Shown: one piece after another, positions 8,313-17,818 of the stretch
Layout of the letters: every line of letters begins with the position of its first letter
How positions within the stretch are numbered: position 1 is the first letter of the stretch
Assembly: GCA_025517525.1 (NCBI GenBank)
Contig: JAOPJZ010000008.1
Location: 62,001 to 126,000, forward strand
Origin: Natronosalvus hydrolyticus
Lineage (GTDB): Archaea; Halobacteriota; Halobacteria; Halobacteriales; Natrialbaceae
Reading direction: 5' to 3'
DNA: 64,000 bases
Notes under the pieces: model-generated
What the model was told of the DNA's origin: nothing
What the model saw: only the letters and a program-made list of their open reading frames with translations
Databases searched by the model: none
Translations under genes and position numbers: made by a program

Positions 8313-10697
8313 ATGAACGTCGAGGACCTGTCGGGACTGCCCGACGGCGCGGTCGATCACTTCCAAAGCGAGGGGATCGAGTCGCTGTACCCACCCCAGG
8401 CCGAGGCCGTCGAGGCCGGCATCTGTGCGGGCGAGAGCCTCGTCGCCGCCGTCCCTACGGCCAGTGGCAAGACGATGATCGCCGCCCTCTCCATGCTATC
8501 GGCCATCGAACGCGGCGGGAAGGCACTCTACATCGTCCCCCTGCGAGCGCTCGCCAGCGAAAAAAAGGCCGAGTTCGACGCGTTCGAACGGTTCGGCGTG
8601 ACGACGGGCGTGACCACCGGTAACTACGAATCGACCAGCGACTGGCTCGCGACCAAGGACCTGATCGTCGCCACCAGCGAGAAAGTCGACTCGCTCGTGC
8701 GCAACGGCGCGGACTGGCTCACCGACCTCACCTGCGTCGTGAGCGACGAAGTCCACCTGATCGACGACCGAAATCGGGGGCCGACCCTCGAGGTCACCCT
8801 CGCAAAGCTCCGTCAGCTCAACCCCGCGTTGCAGGTGATTGCCCTCTCGGCGACCGTCGGCAACGCCGACGCCATCGCCGACTGGCTCGACGCCGAACTC
8901 GTCGACAGCGACTGGCGCCCCATCGACCTCAAGATGGGCGTCCACTACGGCAACGCGATCCAGTTCGACGACGGCGGCACCCGCGAGGTACCCGTCGAGG
9001 GCTCCAAAAAACAGGAGGCCGCCTTGCTCCGAGATATCCTCGAGGAGGGGGGCTCCTCGCTGGTGTTCGTCAACTCGAGACGGAACGCCGAGGCCGCCGC
9101 TCGGCGACTGGCGAGCACGAGTGGGAACCATCTCACTCCCGAGGAACGGGCCGATCTGGCCGACATCGCCGCCGACATCCGAGACATCTCGGACACCGAA
9201 ACGAGCGAGGAACTGGCGACCTGCCTCGAGGAAGGATCTGCCTTCCACCATGCTGGCCTCGCCAACGAGCACCGAACACTCGTCGAAGACGCCTTCCGTG
9301 ACCGACTCATCAAAGTGATTTCGGCGACGCCGACCCTCGCCGCCGGCGTCAACACGCCCGCTCGCCGCGTCGTGGTTCGCGACTGGCGGCGCTTCGACGC
9401 GAGCGCCGGCGGAATGGCCCCGCTCTCGGTCCTCGAGGTTCACCAGATGATGGGGCGAGCGGGCCGACCCGGTCTCGACCCCTACGGCGAAGCCGTCTTG
9501 CTGGCCAAAAGCCACGACGAGATGGACGAACTGTTCGAGCGCTACGTCTGGGCCGACCCCGAGGAGGTCCGATCGAAACTCGCGGCCGAACCCGCCCTCC
9601 GGACGCACGTGCTGGCGACGATTGCGTCCGGCTTTGCGAACACCCGCGGCGGCCTGCTCGAGTTCATGGCCAACACCCTCTATGCCAGCCAGTCGACCGA
9701 GGCGGGCCGGCTCGAGCGAGTGACTGACGACGTGCTCACCTATCTCGAGCGAAACGACTTCATCGAGCGCGAGGGGGACGAGGTCGCAGGCGCGACGGCC
9801 GAAACCGAATCGGACGACGACGCCGGCGGCTTCGTCTCCGCGGCGACGATGGCCGAAACCGAGGGGGCGGCCGACGACGTCGAACTGCGGGCGACCGGCC
9901 TCGGACACACCGTCTCGCGACTCTATCTCGACCCCATGAGCGCCGCCGAAATCGTCCACGGTCTCGAGGAGGCCGACCAGCGGCCGAGCGCGCTCGGACT
10001 GTATCAGTTGATCGCCCGCACGCCGGACATGTACGAACTGTACCTCCGGTCGGGCGACGACGAGACCTACGGCGAACTGTTCTACGAGCGCGAGGCCGAA
10101 CTGCTCGGCGACCCTCCGAGCGAGTACGAAGACGCCCGTTTCGAAGACTGGCTTTCGGCCCTGAAAACCGGGAAACTGCTCGAGGACTGGGCCGACGAGG
10201 ACGATGAATACAGACTCACGGAACGGTACTCGGTCGGGCCGGGCGATTTGCGCGGCAAAGTTGACACCGCCGAGTGGCTCCTCGGGGCCGCCGAATCGCT
10301 CGCCGCCGAAATCGACAGCGAGTGGACCGTCGCCGTCCGCGAGGCCAGAGCGCGCGTCGAACACGGCGTCAGGGAGGAACTACTCGAACTCGTCGGCATC
10401 CGTAACGTCGGTCGGAAACGCGCCCGCCAGCTGTATGCGGCGGGACTGGAGACGCCAGCCGACCTCCGCGAGGCCGACAAATCGGTCGTCCTGGGCGCGC
10501 TCAAAGGGGAGAAAACGGCCGAGACCATCCTTGAGAACGCCGGCCGGGACGATCCGTCGATGGACGGGGTTTCGCCGGACGCGACGAAGGGCGGGGACGG
10601 CGGTACTGCCACCAGTCGGTCGAGAAGTGGCGAAGGTGGGAGTTCTAACGACGAGCGAGAGGACCACGAATCACAGGCCTCGCTGGGTGATTTCTGA
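8313..10697 (+). CDS. hel308: ATP-dependent DNA helicase Hel308
   Basis: This Ski2-like superfamily 2 helicase has 794 residues. Motifs run in order: Q-motif region LYPPQAEAV, Walker A PTASGKT, DEVH box, [24 protein letters not shown] and MMGRAGRPG, followed by a winged-helix and ratchet domain and a C-terminal HhH ([19 protein letters not shown]). Hel308 unwinds lagging strands at blocked forks. An acidic insert (about residues 495-525) is haloarchaeal. The start [10 protein letters not shown] at 8313 follows a TTTAAAC box by about 25 bp; the frame opens further upstream but without conserved sequence. The stop overlaps the next start. Confidence 0.95.
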   Translation: MNVEDLSGLPDGAVDHFQSEGIESLYPPQAEAVEAGICAGESLVAAVPTASGKTMIAALSMLSAIERGGKALYIVPLRALASEKKAEFDAFERFGVTTGVTTGNYESTSDWLATKDLIVATSEKVDSLVRNGADWLTDLTCVVSDEVHLIDDRNRGPTLEVTLAKLRQLNPALQVIALSATVGNADAIADWLDAELVDSDWRPIDLKMGVHYGNAIQFDDGGTREVPVEGSKKQEAALLRDILEEGGSSLVFVNSRRNAEAAARRLASTSGNHLTPEERADLADIAADIRDISDTETSEELATCLEEGSAFHHAGLANEHRTLVEDAFRDRLIKVISATPTLAAGVNTPARRVVVRDWRRFDASAGGMAPLSVLEVHQMMGRAGRPGLDPYGEAVLLAKSHDEMDELFERYVWADPEEVRSKLAAEPALRTHVLATIASGFANTRGGLLEFMANTLYASQSTEAGRLERVTDDVLTYLERNDFIEREGDEVAGATAETESDDDAGGFVSAATMAETEGAADDVELRATGLGHTVSRLYLDPMSAAEIVHGLEEADQRPSALGLYQLIARTPDMYELYLRSGDDETYGELFYEREAELLGDPPSEYEDARFEDWLSALKTGKLLEDWADEDDEYRLTERYSVGPGDLRGKVDTAEWLLGAAESLAAEIDSEWTVAVREARARVEHGVREELLELVGIRNVGRKRARQLYAAGLETPADLREADKSVVLGALKGEKTAETILENAGRDDPSMDGVSPDATKGGDGGTATSRSRSGEGGSSNDEREDHESQASLGDF

Positions 10698-11230
10698 TGG
10701 AGATCCGGACAGTCGAACTCGAGATCGCAGACCTCGATGACTTTCTCGAGACGGTCGATTCGGTGGCGACCGCCCACGACGTGACGGTACAGGCGTTCGA
10801 CGCGCGCTACGTGGCCGGCCGCCAGCACCTCGAGCGGGCGGTCGAACTGGCCGACCGTGCCATCGCCCGCGGCGAGAACGTCGCCCGTGACCGAAGCGTC
10901 GAAATCCTGTTGTACGCCGCGGGACGCCGACAGATCGACCGGGCCCTCGAGATGGGCGTCTCGGCGGGCGAGACGCGAGCCGTGTTCGTGATCGACGGGA
11001 CTGGCGACGAGGCCGCCGCGGCGACCGCTCTGCGTGAGCGACTGGACGGCGATGGGTGGAAGTCACTCGAGAGGTCAGCGACAGGCACGTCCGGCGACCA
11101 CTTCGAATGGCGCGATAGCGCGACCATCGAGTCGTTTTTCGACATCACCGAAGCCGAGCGGGCGGCGACCGACGCTGACCTCGAGACGCTGGTCTGTGAG
11201 CGAGTGGCATTGCTCGAGGTTGAAAAATGA
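10697..11230 (+). CDS. cgi121: KEOPS complex subunit Cgi121
   Basis: This is the small regulatory subunit of the KEOPS complex, which makes the t6A modification of tRNA together with Kae1, Bud32 and Pcc1. The sequence contains the family's tRNA/Bud32-binding regions, for example AGRQHLERAVELADRA and SVEILLYAAGRRQIDRALEMG. The start ATG overlaps the hel308 stop (TGATG), so the two are translationally coupled; this Hel308-Cgi121 arrangement recurs in haloarchaea. Length 177 residues is normal with a haloarchaeal acidic tail. Confidence 0.88.
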   Translation: MEIRTVELEIADLDDFLETVDSVATAHDVTVQAFDARYVAGRQHLERAVELADRAIARGENVARDRSVEILLYAAGRRQIDRALEMGVSAGETRAVFVIDGTGDEAAAATALRERLDGDGWKSLERSATGTSGDHFEWRDSATIESFFDITEAERAATDADLETLVCERVALLEVEK

Positions 11231-11260
11231 GAAGCGACGGAAGCTGGGTGACGGTGGCGC

Positions 11261-11479
11261 ATGCGTGACGATACGGCCGGTGACGCCACGACGGACGCCG
11301 ATCCCGGGATAAACGAGATTCTGGTCGACGCAGCCGTGAAGGCCGTCGTCGTGCTGGTCGTCTTGCTCGCCTTCCAATACGTCAGTCGCGGGGAGGTGAG
11401 CCTGCCGATAGCCGTCGGGGCCGCCGTCGGCTTTTTCGTGGTCCAGACGAGCGTCGAGTACTACCGACTGCGTCACTGA
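11261..11479 (+). CDS. Small two-TM membrane protein of unknown function
   Basis: This ORF of 72 residues has a hydrophilic acidic N-terminus and two hydrophobic helices (AVVVLVVLLAFQYV and SLPIAVGAAVGFFVVQT) ending in a basic tail. It follows cgi121 by 30 bp on the same strand and may be co-transcribed. No family name can be given from sequence alone; codon use and GC match the core genome, which supports it being a real gene. Confidence 0.65.
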   Translation: MRDDTAGDATTDADPGINEILVDAAVKAVVVLVVLLAFQYVSRGEVSLPIAVGAAVGFFVVQTSVEYYRLRH

Positions 11480-11491
11480 TCGGCCGACGCG

Positions 11492-11671
11492 TCACTCGCC
11501 GGGGAACTCCTCGGGGTCCTCCCGCTCGTCGAGCACCCACTCGAGTTCCGCGATCGCTCGCAGGAGTTCGACCTCGAGTTCGTCCGCCACGGGCGAGGCC
11601 GGCGGGTCGTTCTCGTCGTACCACGTTTCGAGGCGCTCGAGTCGTTCGCGGATTGCGGCTTCCGATTGCAT
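11492..11671 (-). CDS. Short charged alpha-helical protein, unknown
   Basis: This ORF of about 59 residues starts MQSEAAIRERLERLETWYDE and ends in an acidic tail. It is predicted to be almost wholly helical. An alternative start at 11737 would add 22 residues but would overlap the divergent flavoenzyme gene, so the ATG at 11671 is preferred. Function unknown. Confidence 0.55.
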   Translation of the reverse strand: MQSEAAIRERLERLETWYDENDPPASPVADELEVELLRAIAELEWVLDEREDPEEFPGE

Positions 11672-11730
11672 ACGCGTGTGTTCGAACAGCGCCACAATAT
11701 ACTCTTGTGTCCGGCCGCGGTAGCCAACGT

Positions 11731-13140
11731 ATGCCACGACTCGAGGAGCCGGTCGAGATCGGCGGCGTGACGATACCGAACCGCCTCTATCGCGCGCCCG
11801 TCCTCGAGTGTGCGGGCAATGGGCCGGACGCCGTCGATACGCTGATCGAGGACCTCGAGCCGGCAGCCGAGTCGGGGGTCGGGCTGCTCTGTCAGGGCGC
11901 GACCATCGTCCGCGGCGAGGGCGGGTGTGCCGCGCCGGGCATGACGCGAGTCCACGACCCCGAGTTTGTATTGCAACTCACCCGTCTCACGGACCGCATC
12001 CACGACCACGGTAGCCGGATTTTCGTCCAGCTCGAGCACGGCGGCCTGCGAAGCATGGAAACCTGGCACGCCGGCTTCCGAGCAGATAATCCGGACCTCG
12101 AGCAGCTGGCCGTCTCCACGCTCCCCTGGCAGTTACGCGCGCTCGACAGCGTCGGGTTTCTGGAGTACAACCCGCACGTCCTCTCGACGAACGAGGTGTA
12201 CGATCTCGCGGCCGATTTCGGAGCCGCGGCGGCCAACTGCGCCGACGCGGGCTACGACGGCATCCACCTCTCCGGGGCGAACATGGGCGTCGTCCAGCAG
12301 TTCCTCTCACCCTTTTACAACCGCCGCGAGGACGAGTTCGGCGGCTCGCTCGAGGCCCGCATGCGGTTCCTCGAAGTCGTCCACGACGAGATTCGCGACC
12401 GGGTCGGCGACGTTCCGCTCATCACCAAAGTGCCCGCCGAACGGCCCGCCCCGCCGTGGCCAGTCGTTCGTCGAAAGCTCTCGCTCGAAGACGGCGTCGA
12501 GATCGCCCGTCGACTCGAAGCGGTCGGCTACGACGGCGTCGTCCCGGTCGAGACCTCCGTCACCTGGGACATGAGCATCGTCAGGGGATCGTTCCCGAAG
12601 CGGGCGTGGGAGAACGAGGCCCTGCGAGAGAAATACGACGAGGCGTTCGGGAGTGCGTGGCGTCGCCGACTCGTCGCTGCCGGGAACCGTCTCGAGTCCT
12701 TCGTCTACGATTTCGACCCCGGGTGGAACGAAACGTTCTGTCGGCGCGTCCGCGAGCAGGTCTCGATTCCGGTGCTGGCCGAAGGCGGGATTCGCGAACG
12801 CGGCCAGATGGACCGCCTGCTGGGCGGGACCGAGGGGTCCCAATCCCCGGCCTGCGACATGGTCGGCATGGCACGCCCCTTCTACGCCGAACCGCGACTT
12901 GGCGCGCGGTTGCTCGAGGAGGAGCCCAAAGCGACGAAAGACCCAACCCTTCGGGTCATCTGCGAGAACTGCAACAACTGTACGATTCCTCAGGTGACGG
13001 GCGCACCCGGTATCTGTCGAACCCCGTCCGTCCTGCGAACACGCGGCGAACTCGAACGTGCGGGCGCGTACGACCGAACGCCCATTGACGGGAGGAGGCC
13101 GTCGTCGGACGACCGGGATACATCGACAGGTGACCGGTAA
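11731..13140 (+). CDS. NADH:flavin oxidoreductase, Old Yellow Enzyme / 2,4-dienoyl-CoA reductase type
   Basis: This is an FMN TIM-barrel of 469 residues. Recognisable elements are IGGVTIPNRLYRAPV, LCQGATIV, IFVQLEHGG, GYDGIHLSGAN followed by QFLSPFYNRREDEFGGSL, and VLAEGGIRERGQ with GMARPFYAEP. The tail carries CENCNNC and a fourth cysteine in GIC. That is the 4Fe-4S site of the dienoyl-CoA reductase branch, but the FAD/NAD domain of the full enzyme is missing. It probably reduces activated C=C bonds. The ATG at 11731 gives the conserved start PRLEEPVEIGG. Confidence 0.85.
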   Translation: MPRLEEPVEIGGVTIPNRLYRAPVLECAGNGPDAVDTLIEDLEPAAESGVGLLCQGATIVRGEGGCAAPGMTRVHDPEFVLQLTRLTDRIHDHGSRIFVQLEHGGLRSMETWHAGFRADNPDLEQLAVSTLPWQLRALDSVGFLEYNPHVLSTNEVYDLAADFGAAAANCADAGYDGIHLSGANMGVVQQFLSPFYNRREDEFGGSLEARMRFLEVVHDEIRDRVGDVPLITKVPAERPAPPWPVVRRKLSLEDGVEIARRLEAVGYDGVVPVETSVTWDMSIVRGSFPKRAWENEALREKYDEAFGSAWRRRLVAAGNRLESFVYDFDPGWNETFCRRVREQVSIPVLAEGGIRERGQMDRLLGGTEGSQSPACDMVGMARPFYAEPRLGARLLEEEPKATKDPTLRVICENCNNCTIPQVTGAPGICRTPSVLRTRGELERAGAYDRTPIDGRRPSSDDRDTSTGDR

Positions 13141-13229
13141 CCAGCCTCGAGACGACCGGCAACCAGGTGACCGTCGTGACACTGACGAGGGGCGAACGCC
13201 TTTAGGCCCGTCCACTGTATCCCCGGCCA

Positions 13230-13889
13230 ATGACCGCAAGTGCAGTGCTGTTCGATATGGACGGCGTCCTGGTCGACTCCGAAGATTACTGGGTCGAACT
13301 CGAGCGCGAGCGACTCCTCCCCGAAGTCGTCCCCGACGCGAACGTCGACGTGCGCGAAATCACCGGCATGAACTACCGAGAGATCTACGACTATCTCGAG
13401 GCGAACTACGACGTCGCCGTCTCCCGCGAGGGGTTTCTCAGGCGCTTCGAGGCGACGGCACAGGAACTCTATCATGAGCGAGTGAGTCTCCTCGAGGGAA
13501 TCCACGATCTACTTGCCGAACTCGAGGAGGAAAACGTGGCACGGGCGGTCGTCTCTTCTTCCCCACACGACTGGATCGATATCGTCCTCGAACGGTTCGA
13601 CCTCGAGAATTCCTTCGACAGGGTCATCAGCGCCGAGGAAATCAACGGGCCCGGAAAACCCGAGCCGGATATTTTCGAATACGCCGCCGTGCAACTGGAC
13701 CTGGCTCCCGGAGACTGCGTGGTCGTCGAGGACTCCGCCCACGGTATCGAAGCCGCGATTCGTGCTGGGACGACCTGTGTCGCTTACGACATCGACGCCC
13801 ACGACGGCATCGACTACTCCGGCGCAGACGCCGTGGTCACCACGCCCGCGGGGCTTCGAGAAGCGGTGCTCGAGCGGGTCGAAAAGTAA
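13230..13889 (+). CDS. HAD-superfamily phosphatase / beta-phosphoglucomutase-like hydrolase
   Basis: HAD motif I is FDMDGVLVDS (nucleophile and acid Asp), motif II is VVSSSPHDW, motif III is GKPEPDIFEYA and motif IV is VVVEDSAHGIEAAIRAG. This is the subfamily I layout with a helical cap (about residues 18-85), as in beta-phosphoglucomutase and small-sugar phosphatases. The substrate is not evident. The ATG at 13230 is 9 residues before the nucleophile, as usual. It is monocistronic and convergent with the helicase gene. Confidence 0.88.
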   Translation: MTASAVLFDMDGVLVDSEDYWVELERERLLPEVVPDANVDVREITGMNYREIYDYLEANYDVAVSREGFLRRFEATAQELYHERVSLLEGIHDLLAELEEENVARAVVSSSPHDWIDIVLERFDLENSFDRVISAEEINGPGKPEPDIFEYAAVQLDLAPGDCVVVEDSAHGIEAAIRAGTTCVAYDIDAHDGIDYSGADAVVTTPAGLREAVLERVEK

Positions 13890-13925
13890 CGTTAGCGGTC
13901 GTGAGAAATCGGTTCGGAGAAGGTG

Positions 13926-16316
13926 TTACACCACGTCGACGACCCGCGTCTCCTCGCACGGAACCAGCGGTTCGTCGGGAAACGCGACGCTCACGGTGTA
14001 CTCGAGTTCGTCGGCGTTCGCACCGAAGACGCCGATCGGAACGGTCGTCCGATCACGCAAATAACAGGTCGTCGCCGTCATCTCGACCCCGTTGACGGTC
14101 ACGCGGATGCCCGCCGTACTCGGTTCGCCAACGTTACGAACGATAACCTCGTGGACGGTGCTTTCACCCGTGGTGACGGAGTCGGGGAACGAACCCCACT
14201 CGAGTTCGACCGCGGGAAGCGTCTGTGCACCCTCGTAGACGCGCTCGGCGATGCTATCGCCCAGCCCCGCCCGGACCAGCCCCCCGACGCCCGCCTCGAC
14301 GACGTCGCCGGGGGTCGCCAGCCCCTCTTTGGCGAGTTTACTCGCCCGACCCGAAGCCACGCCGTCGATCGCCGTCAGTCCGACCGCGTCGTCGGCGACC
14401 CCGTTTTCGATCCGGGCCTCGAGTCGTCGGGCGAGATTCGCGTCGTGGGCCGTTCCGAAGCGCTCGAGAAACGCCCGCAGGGCCGCGAGCAATCGTAAGG
14501 CATTGCGCCGGATGACCCAGGCGTCGCTGCGCAGGTCCGGCGGCGTGTTGCCGTTGGCCGCACTGCAAAGGATGGCGAGCACCTTCCGCTGGCCGGCATC
14601 GAGGTCCGGGGTGTTTCGGCCGACCAGCACTGCGTTGATCGCGTCTCGCTCCGACTGGCGTGCCGACACCGAGTCGAACTCCGTCGCGCTCGCGACGGTC
14701 TCGAGGATGTCGTCGGCCTCGAGGGTCGCGTTGCCGTCGGCAGCACCGCCGGTCTCTGAGTCGGCACCGCTCGAGCGATCACACAGGTTCGCGAAGCCAA
14801 CGGCCGTCTCCAGACGGAGGTAGTACGTCGAGGCCAACACCCCGCGGGGCGTCGCTTCGACCGACAGATCGGACCCGGTTTCGACGAAACCCTGTTCGAC
14901 GAGGCCCTCGAGACAGTCCCGAACCCGCCGGCGGAGGTTCTGGAAGTCGTAGTCGTCGGGCCGGGACTGACCGCGGACGTAATAGAACGTGGTCTCGAGC
15001 CAGTCCATCACGTCCTCGAGGTCGGTGATGGTTCCCATCGCGATTTCGGCGTTGAGATGGGTCGCCAGACTGTCGGCCAGCCGGGATTCGATCTCCTTGC
15101 CGTCTCTGAGCAGTCGGCGATAGGTGTCTGCGTCGGCCGTATCACAGACAACCCAGCCGTAGCCAACGTCGTCGTATCCCGGACGGCCAGCGCGCCCGAG
15201 CATCTGTAACACGTCGAGGGGACTCATGTCGACTTCGCCCTCGAGCGGGTCGTGGTACTTCGTATCCCGAATCACGACACAGCGAGCGGGGAGGTTGACT
15301 CCCCACGCGAGTGTCGACGTCGAGAACAATAGTTCGATTTTGCCCTCCTTGAACCACTCCTCGACGAGGTCTTTGTCGTTTTTCGAGAGGCCCGCGTGGT
15401 GAAAGCCAACCCCGTCGAGTGCGGAGTTACGAAGGGTGTCGTTCTCGAGACGTTTCGTTTCGGTATGAAAATCGTAGTCGCCCCGGGCCCCCATCGGGAT
15501 ATCACGCTCGCCGATTTCGTCTCTGGCCTTCTTCGCGGCCTGGACGGTGTCCTGTCTCGAGGCGACGAACACGAGCGCTTGCCCGTCTTCGCGGAGGTGC
15601 GGTTCGGCGAGGTCCAGGGCACGATACAGGCGTCGGTACTTGTCCGCGAACGTGTTCTCTCCGTGTGTGTAGGTTTTGACGCCTGCATTGAGGTCGACGG
15701 GCCGATACTCGTCGCCGAACTCGAAGGTGCACTCCGGCGGGGCGTCGAGCCACGCGGCCACGTCGTCGATGTTTGGCATCGTCGCCGACAGGGCGACCAC
15801 GCGCGGGTCACAGAGCCGTCGGAGCCGAGAGATCGTGACCTCGAGCACCGAACCGCGTCGGTCCGCATCCAGCAGATGTACCTCGTCGATGACACAGACG
15901 TCGATGTCCGTGACGAACGAATACCGGGGCGAGTCGTGTTTACGCGTGGCCGAGTCGAGCTTTTCGGGCGTCATCACGAGAATGTCCGCGCGCTCGGCGC
16001 GACGCGGGTTCAGGTCGCGTTCGCCCGTGACGACGTACACCGAATAGCCGAGCGACTCGAAGCGCTCCCAGTCGGCCTCCTTTTCGTTGGTCAGGGCGCG
16101 AAGCGGCGCGAGAAACAGCGCCGTCCCGTCGTCGGCCAACGCGTTACAGATTGCCAGTTCGGCGAGCGCGGTTTTGCCCGAGGCAGTTGGCGCGCTCGCG
16201 ACGACGTTGTCCGATCGCTCGAGCAACGCGGGCAACGCCTCGCGTTGCATCCGGTTGAACGACTCGAAGGCGAAGGCGTCAGCAAAGTCGGGTAGAACCT
16301 CGGCGACCTCCATCAC
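13926..16316 (-). CDS. Ski2-type DEAD/DEAH helicase with C-terminal beta-sandwich, Hel308-related
   Basis: This superfamily 2 helicase of 796 residues carries Walker A PTASGKTALAE, PLRALTNEKEADW, DEVH, SATMPNIDDV, STLAWGVNLPARCVVI and MLGRAGRPGYDD. It then has a winged-helix/ratchet region and an HhH (LTAIDGVASGRASKLA). It differs from the Hel308 at 8313 by a further C-terminal module of about 85 residues (VHEVIVRNVGEPSTAGIRV onwards) that looks like a CARDB-type beta-sandwich. The role is presumably in DNA repair or RNA/DNA remodelling; the precise substrate is unknown. Two start codons are adjacent (MM). Confidence 0.85.
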   Translation of the reverse strand: MMEVAEVLPDFADAFAFESFNRMQREALPALLERSDNVVASAPTASGKTALAELAICNALADDGTALFLAPLRALTNEKEADWERFESLGYSVYVVTGERDLNPRRAERADILVMTPEKLDSATRKHDSPRYSFVTDIDVCVIDEVHLLDADRRGSVLEVTISRLRRLCDPRVVALSATMPNIDDVAAWLDAPPECTFEFGDEYRPVDLNAGVKTYTHGENTFADKYRRLYRALDLAEPHLREDGQALVFVASRQDTVQAAKKARDEIGERDIPMGARGDYDFHTETKRLENDTLRNSALDGVGFHHAGLSKNDKDLVEEWFKEGKIELLFSTSTLAWGVNLPARCVVIRDTKYHDPLEGEVDMSPLDVLQMLGRAGRPGYDDVGYGWVVCDTADADTYRRLLRDGKEIESRLADSLATHLNAEIAMGTITDLEDVMDWLETTFYYVRGQSRPDDYDFQNLRRRVRDCLEGLVEQGFVETGSDLSVEATPRGVLASTYYLRLETAVGFANLCDRSSGADSETGGAADGNATLEADDILETVASATEFDSVSARQSERDAINAVLVGRNTPDLDAGQRKVLAILCSAANGNTPPDLRSDAWVIRRNALRLLAALRAFLERFGTAHDANLARRLEARIENGVADDAVGLTAIDGVASGRASKLAKEGLATPGDVVEAGVGGLVRAGLGDSIAERVYEGAQTLPAVELEWGSFPDSVTTGESTVHEVIVRNVGEPSTAGIRVTVNGVEMTATTCYLRDRTTVPIGVFGANADELEYTVSVAFPDEPLVPCEETRVVDVV

Positions 16317-16375
16317 TCGGACACGGGGTGTGCCCGGTGAAAGGCGTTTCTGTCGCGGCCGACGATGGTGATAGT

Positions 16376-16441
16376 GATTCCTGGAACTATCGAAACACTC
16401 GAGTAAGTTACCGCTCGAGTGTTGCAGGACTTCCAGGAATC
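16376..16441. repeat. Nested inverted repeat (cruciform-like), intergenic
   Basis: Outer arms GATTCCTGGAA (16376-16386) and TTCCAGGAATC (16431-16441) are perfect complements. Inside them AACACTCGAG (16394-16403) and CTCGAGTGTT (16414-16423) pair again. It lies between the PH-domain gene's stop and the helicase start on the same strand. It could act as a terminator for the former, a structured leader, or be a small mobile-element remnant. Confidence 0.75.
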
Positions 16442-16445
16442 GCTA

Positions 16446-16964
16446 TTATTCACGACCCGATTCGGTTCTCGAGCCAGCCTCGAGCTGTTCGTTGAGCATA
16501 CCAGCCGCACGTTCGGGTCGCGGCGTGTACCGAAAGGTGAGTTCGGGGTCGGCCGAACCCGCCGTGTAGACGGTCAGTTCGCCGTAGCCGAGCAGCCGGC
16601 CGAAGTAGCTCTGGCGCAAACTCGTGTTTTGAATCCGGTCGAGTCGAAACTGCGTGACGTCTCGAGAGATCACCCCGTGTTTTCGGTACAGTTCACCCGA
16701 GGTGATGACGTAGCGCGTGTTCGTCCAGAAGACGTACGCCACGAGGACGACGCCGAGGCCAACACCCGAGAATACGAGGCCCGTCGCGGTCACGAGTTCG
16801 TTGCCGTTAGTCGCCGTCCAGACCAGAAAGACCAGGCCGAACAGAATCAGCCCGCCCCCGATCGGGAGTCGCCACCCCATCGAAATCGGATGCGGACGGC
16901 TCTCCCAGACGACCTCCTCCCCGTCGGCGAGGTGGAGCCACGCCGCTTCGAACCCCTCTGACAT
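16446..16964 (-). CDS. PH-domain (bPH2/DUF304) membrane protein, YdbT/YdbS-like
   Basis: Two hydrophobic segments (LPIGGGLILFGLVFLVW and GLVFSGVGLGVVLVAYVF) are followed by TRYVITSGELYRKHGVISRD and RLDRIQNTSLRQSYFGRLLG, the typical bacterial PH domain with its Q-N-T motif, and a GYGELTVYTAG strand. Such proteins are membrane-anchored and of unknown molecular role. The ATG at 16964 (MSEGFEAAW) is preferred; an ATG six codons upstream is also possible. The gene is divergent from the truncated gene at 17,123. Confidence 0.82.
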   Translation of the reverse strand: MSEGFEAAWLHLADGEEVVWESRPHPISMGWRLPIGGGLILFGLVFLVWTATNGNELVTATGLVFSGVGLGVVLVAYVFWTNTRYVITSGELYRKHGVISRDVTQFRLDRIQNTSLRQSYFGRLLGYGELTVYTAGSADPELTFRYTPRPERAAGMLNEQLEAGSRTESGRE

Positions 16965-17090
16965 GTACCGAGCTACCACCATCGGTCATAAAACGACTGG
17001 GGCGTTTCGCATCCGTCGAAATGCGTGCTGACGGGCAACAGGCTGCGTACGGGCTCACTCGAGACAGCTGGTCACGCTATGACCGCCTCG

Positions 17091-17100
17091 AGTTTAAATA
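17091..17100 (+). promoter_or_regulatory. TATA box of the truncated NucS-like gene
   Basis: AGTTTAAATA lies 23-32 bp upstream of the ATG at 17123. That position is right for a leaderless or near-leaderless haloarchaeal transcript. It is the last core-type promoter before the island junction. Confidence 0.6.
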
Positions 17101-17122
17101 CGAACCCGCGGCCAGCACAGCC

Positions 17123-17293
17123 ATGATCAGCGACTCGATCCGCGTCATCGCCGGCGACTGTACGGTCATCGCCGACGGCACCGACCGCAGCGAGTACCGC
17201 GGGCGCGTGACGACCATCGTCAAGCCCGACCAAACTGAAGAACTACTAGTAGACTCAGTACCTCACAAGACGTCATCAGCTGAGTCAGTCTGA
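17123..17293 (+). pseudogene. NucS/DUF91-like protein, N-terminus only, cut off at the island junction
   Basis: The first 35 codons (MISDSIRVIAGDCTVIADG, then RGRVTTIVKPD) resemble the N-terminus of haloarchaeal NucS/DUF91-type proteins with a C4 zinc domain, a recognition from memory that should be checked. After VKPD (about 17227) the frame runs into unrelated sequence (QTEELLVDSVPHK) and stops at 17293. Upstream DNA is GC-rich and CTCGAG-rich; downstream it is not. The gene therefore seems to have been cut by insertion or deletion, and the break marks the left edge of the accessory region. The rest of the gene is not in the window. Confidence 0.6.
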
Positions 17294-17296
17294 AGC

Positions 17297-17776
17297 CTAA
17301 TTTCTGTCGTAGGTAACGGTGATCGGTTCGGGAATTCTCGACGATCGGCGGCGCTCAGCCGCCGACGCAACAGCGTTGCCACTCATGAACAGAGCGTCCC
17401 CGGTCGGCGCTTACCGGTGGAATCGGTCGTCCGGAGGACGGTTTGCGGGGACCGCCCGACGCACCACGAGGGCCGTCTACGCTGCCCGTCGAATCATGTT
17501 GATGAACTCCTTGAACGACCAGGGTCAGAGGCAACACGCGCCACGGCGGGGCGTTGCCGCATATTCCTAGTGCAGATACCGACAGACGTTCTGCAACAGG
17601 AGATTCACCACGACGTACAACAGCCGTACTACCGGATTTTGCGTCAATGTCGTTGCAATGCTTTGCTCGGACAGCCGGTAGCTAGCCTCGATACCGAAGC
17701 GTTTCAAGTAGTGGTGTCGAGCGTCTTGTGGTGTTTCGATGAACGGCGCGTCAGCGGCCTCGCCGTGACCCACCAC
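17297..17776 (-). pseudogene. ISH3-type transposase remnant, C-terminal part
   Basis: The minus strand reads RFGIEASYRLSEQSIATTL, then VVRLLYVVVNLLLQNVCRYLH. Beyond a stop, in another frame, it continues SFKEFINMIRRAA and PANRPPDDRFHR. This order is the C-terminal third of a well-known haloarchaeal DDE transposase (ISH3 type). Tryptophan-to-stop changes and frame changes show it is dead. It sits directly at the junction with the core genome. The matching N-terminal part of the same transposase type occurs as another fragment at 58,551. Confidence 0.7.
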
Positions 17777-17818
17777 CCTATGGTCGTCGAAGCGTTTGTT
17801 CTGGTAGGTACAAGGGAC

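Noticed and set aside
8496..10364. 622-codon open frame antisense to hel308
   Set aside because: Its translation is low-complexity and follows the codon-position GC bias of hel308; the sense strand encodes all helicase motifs.
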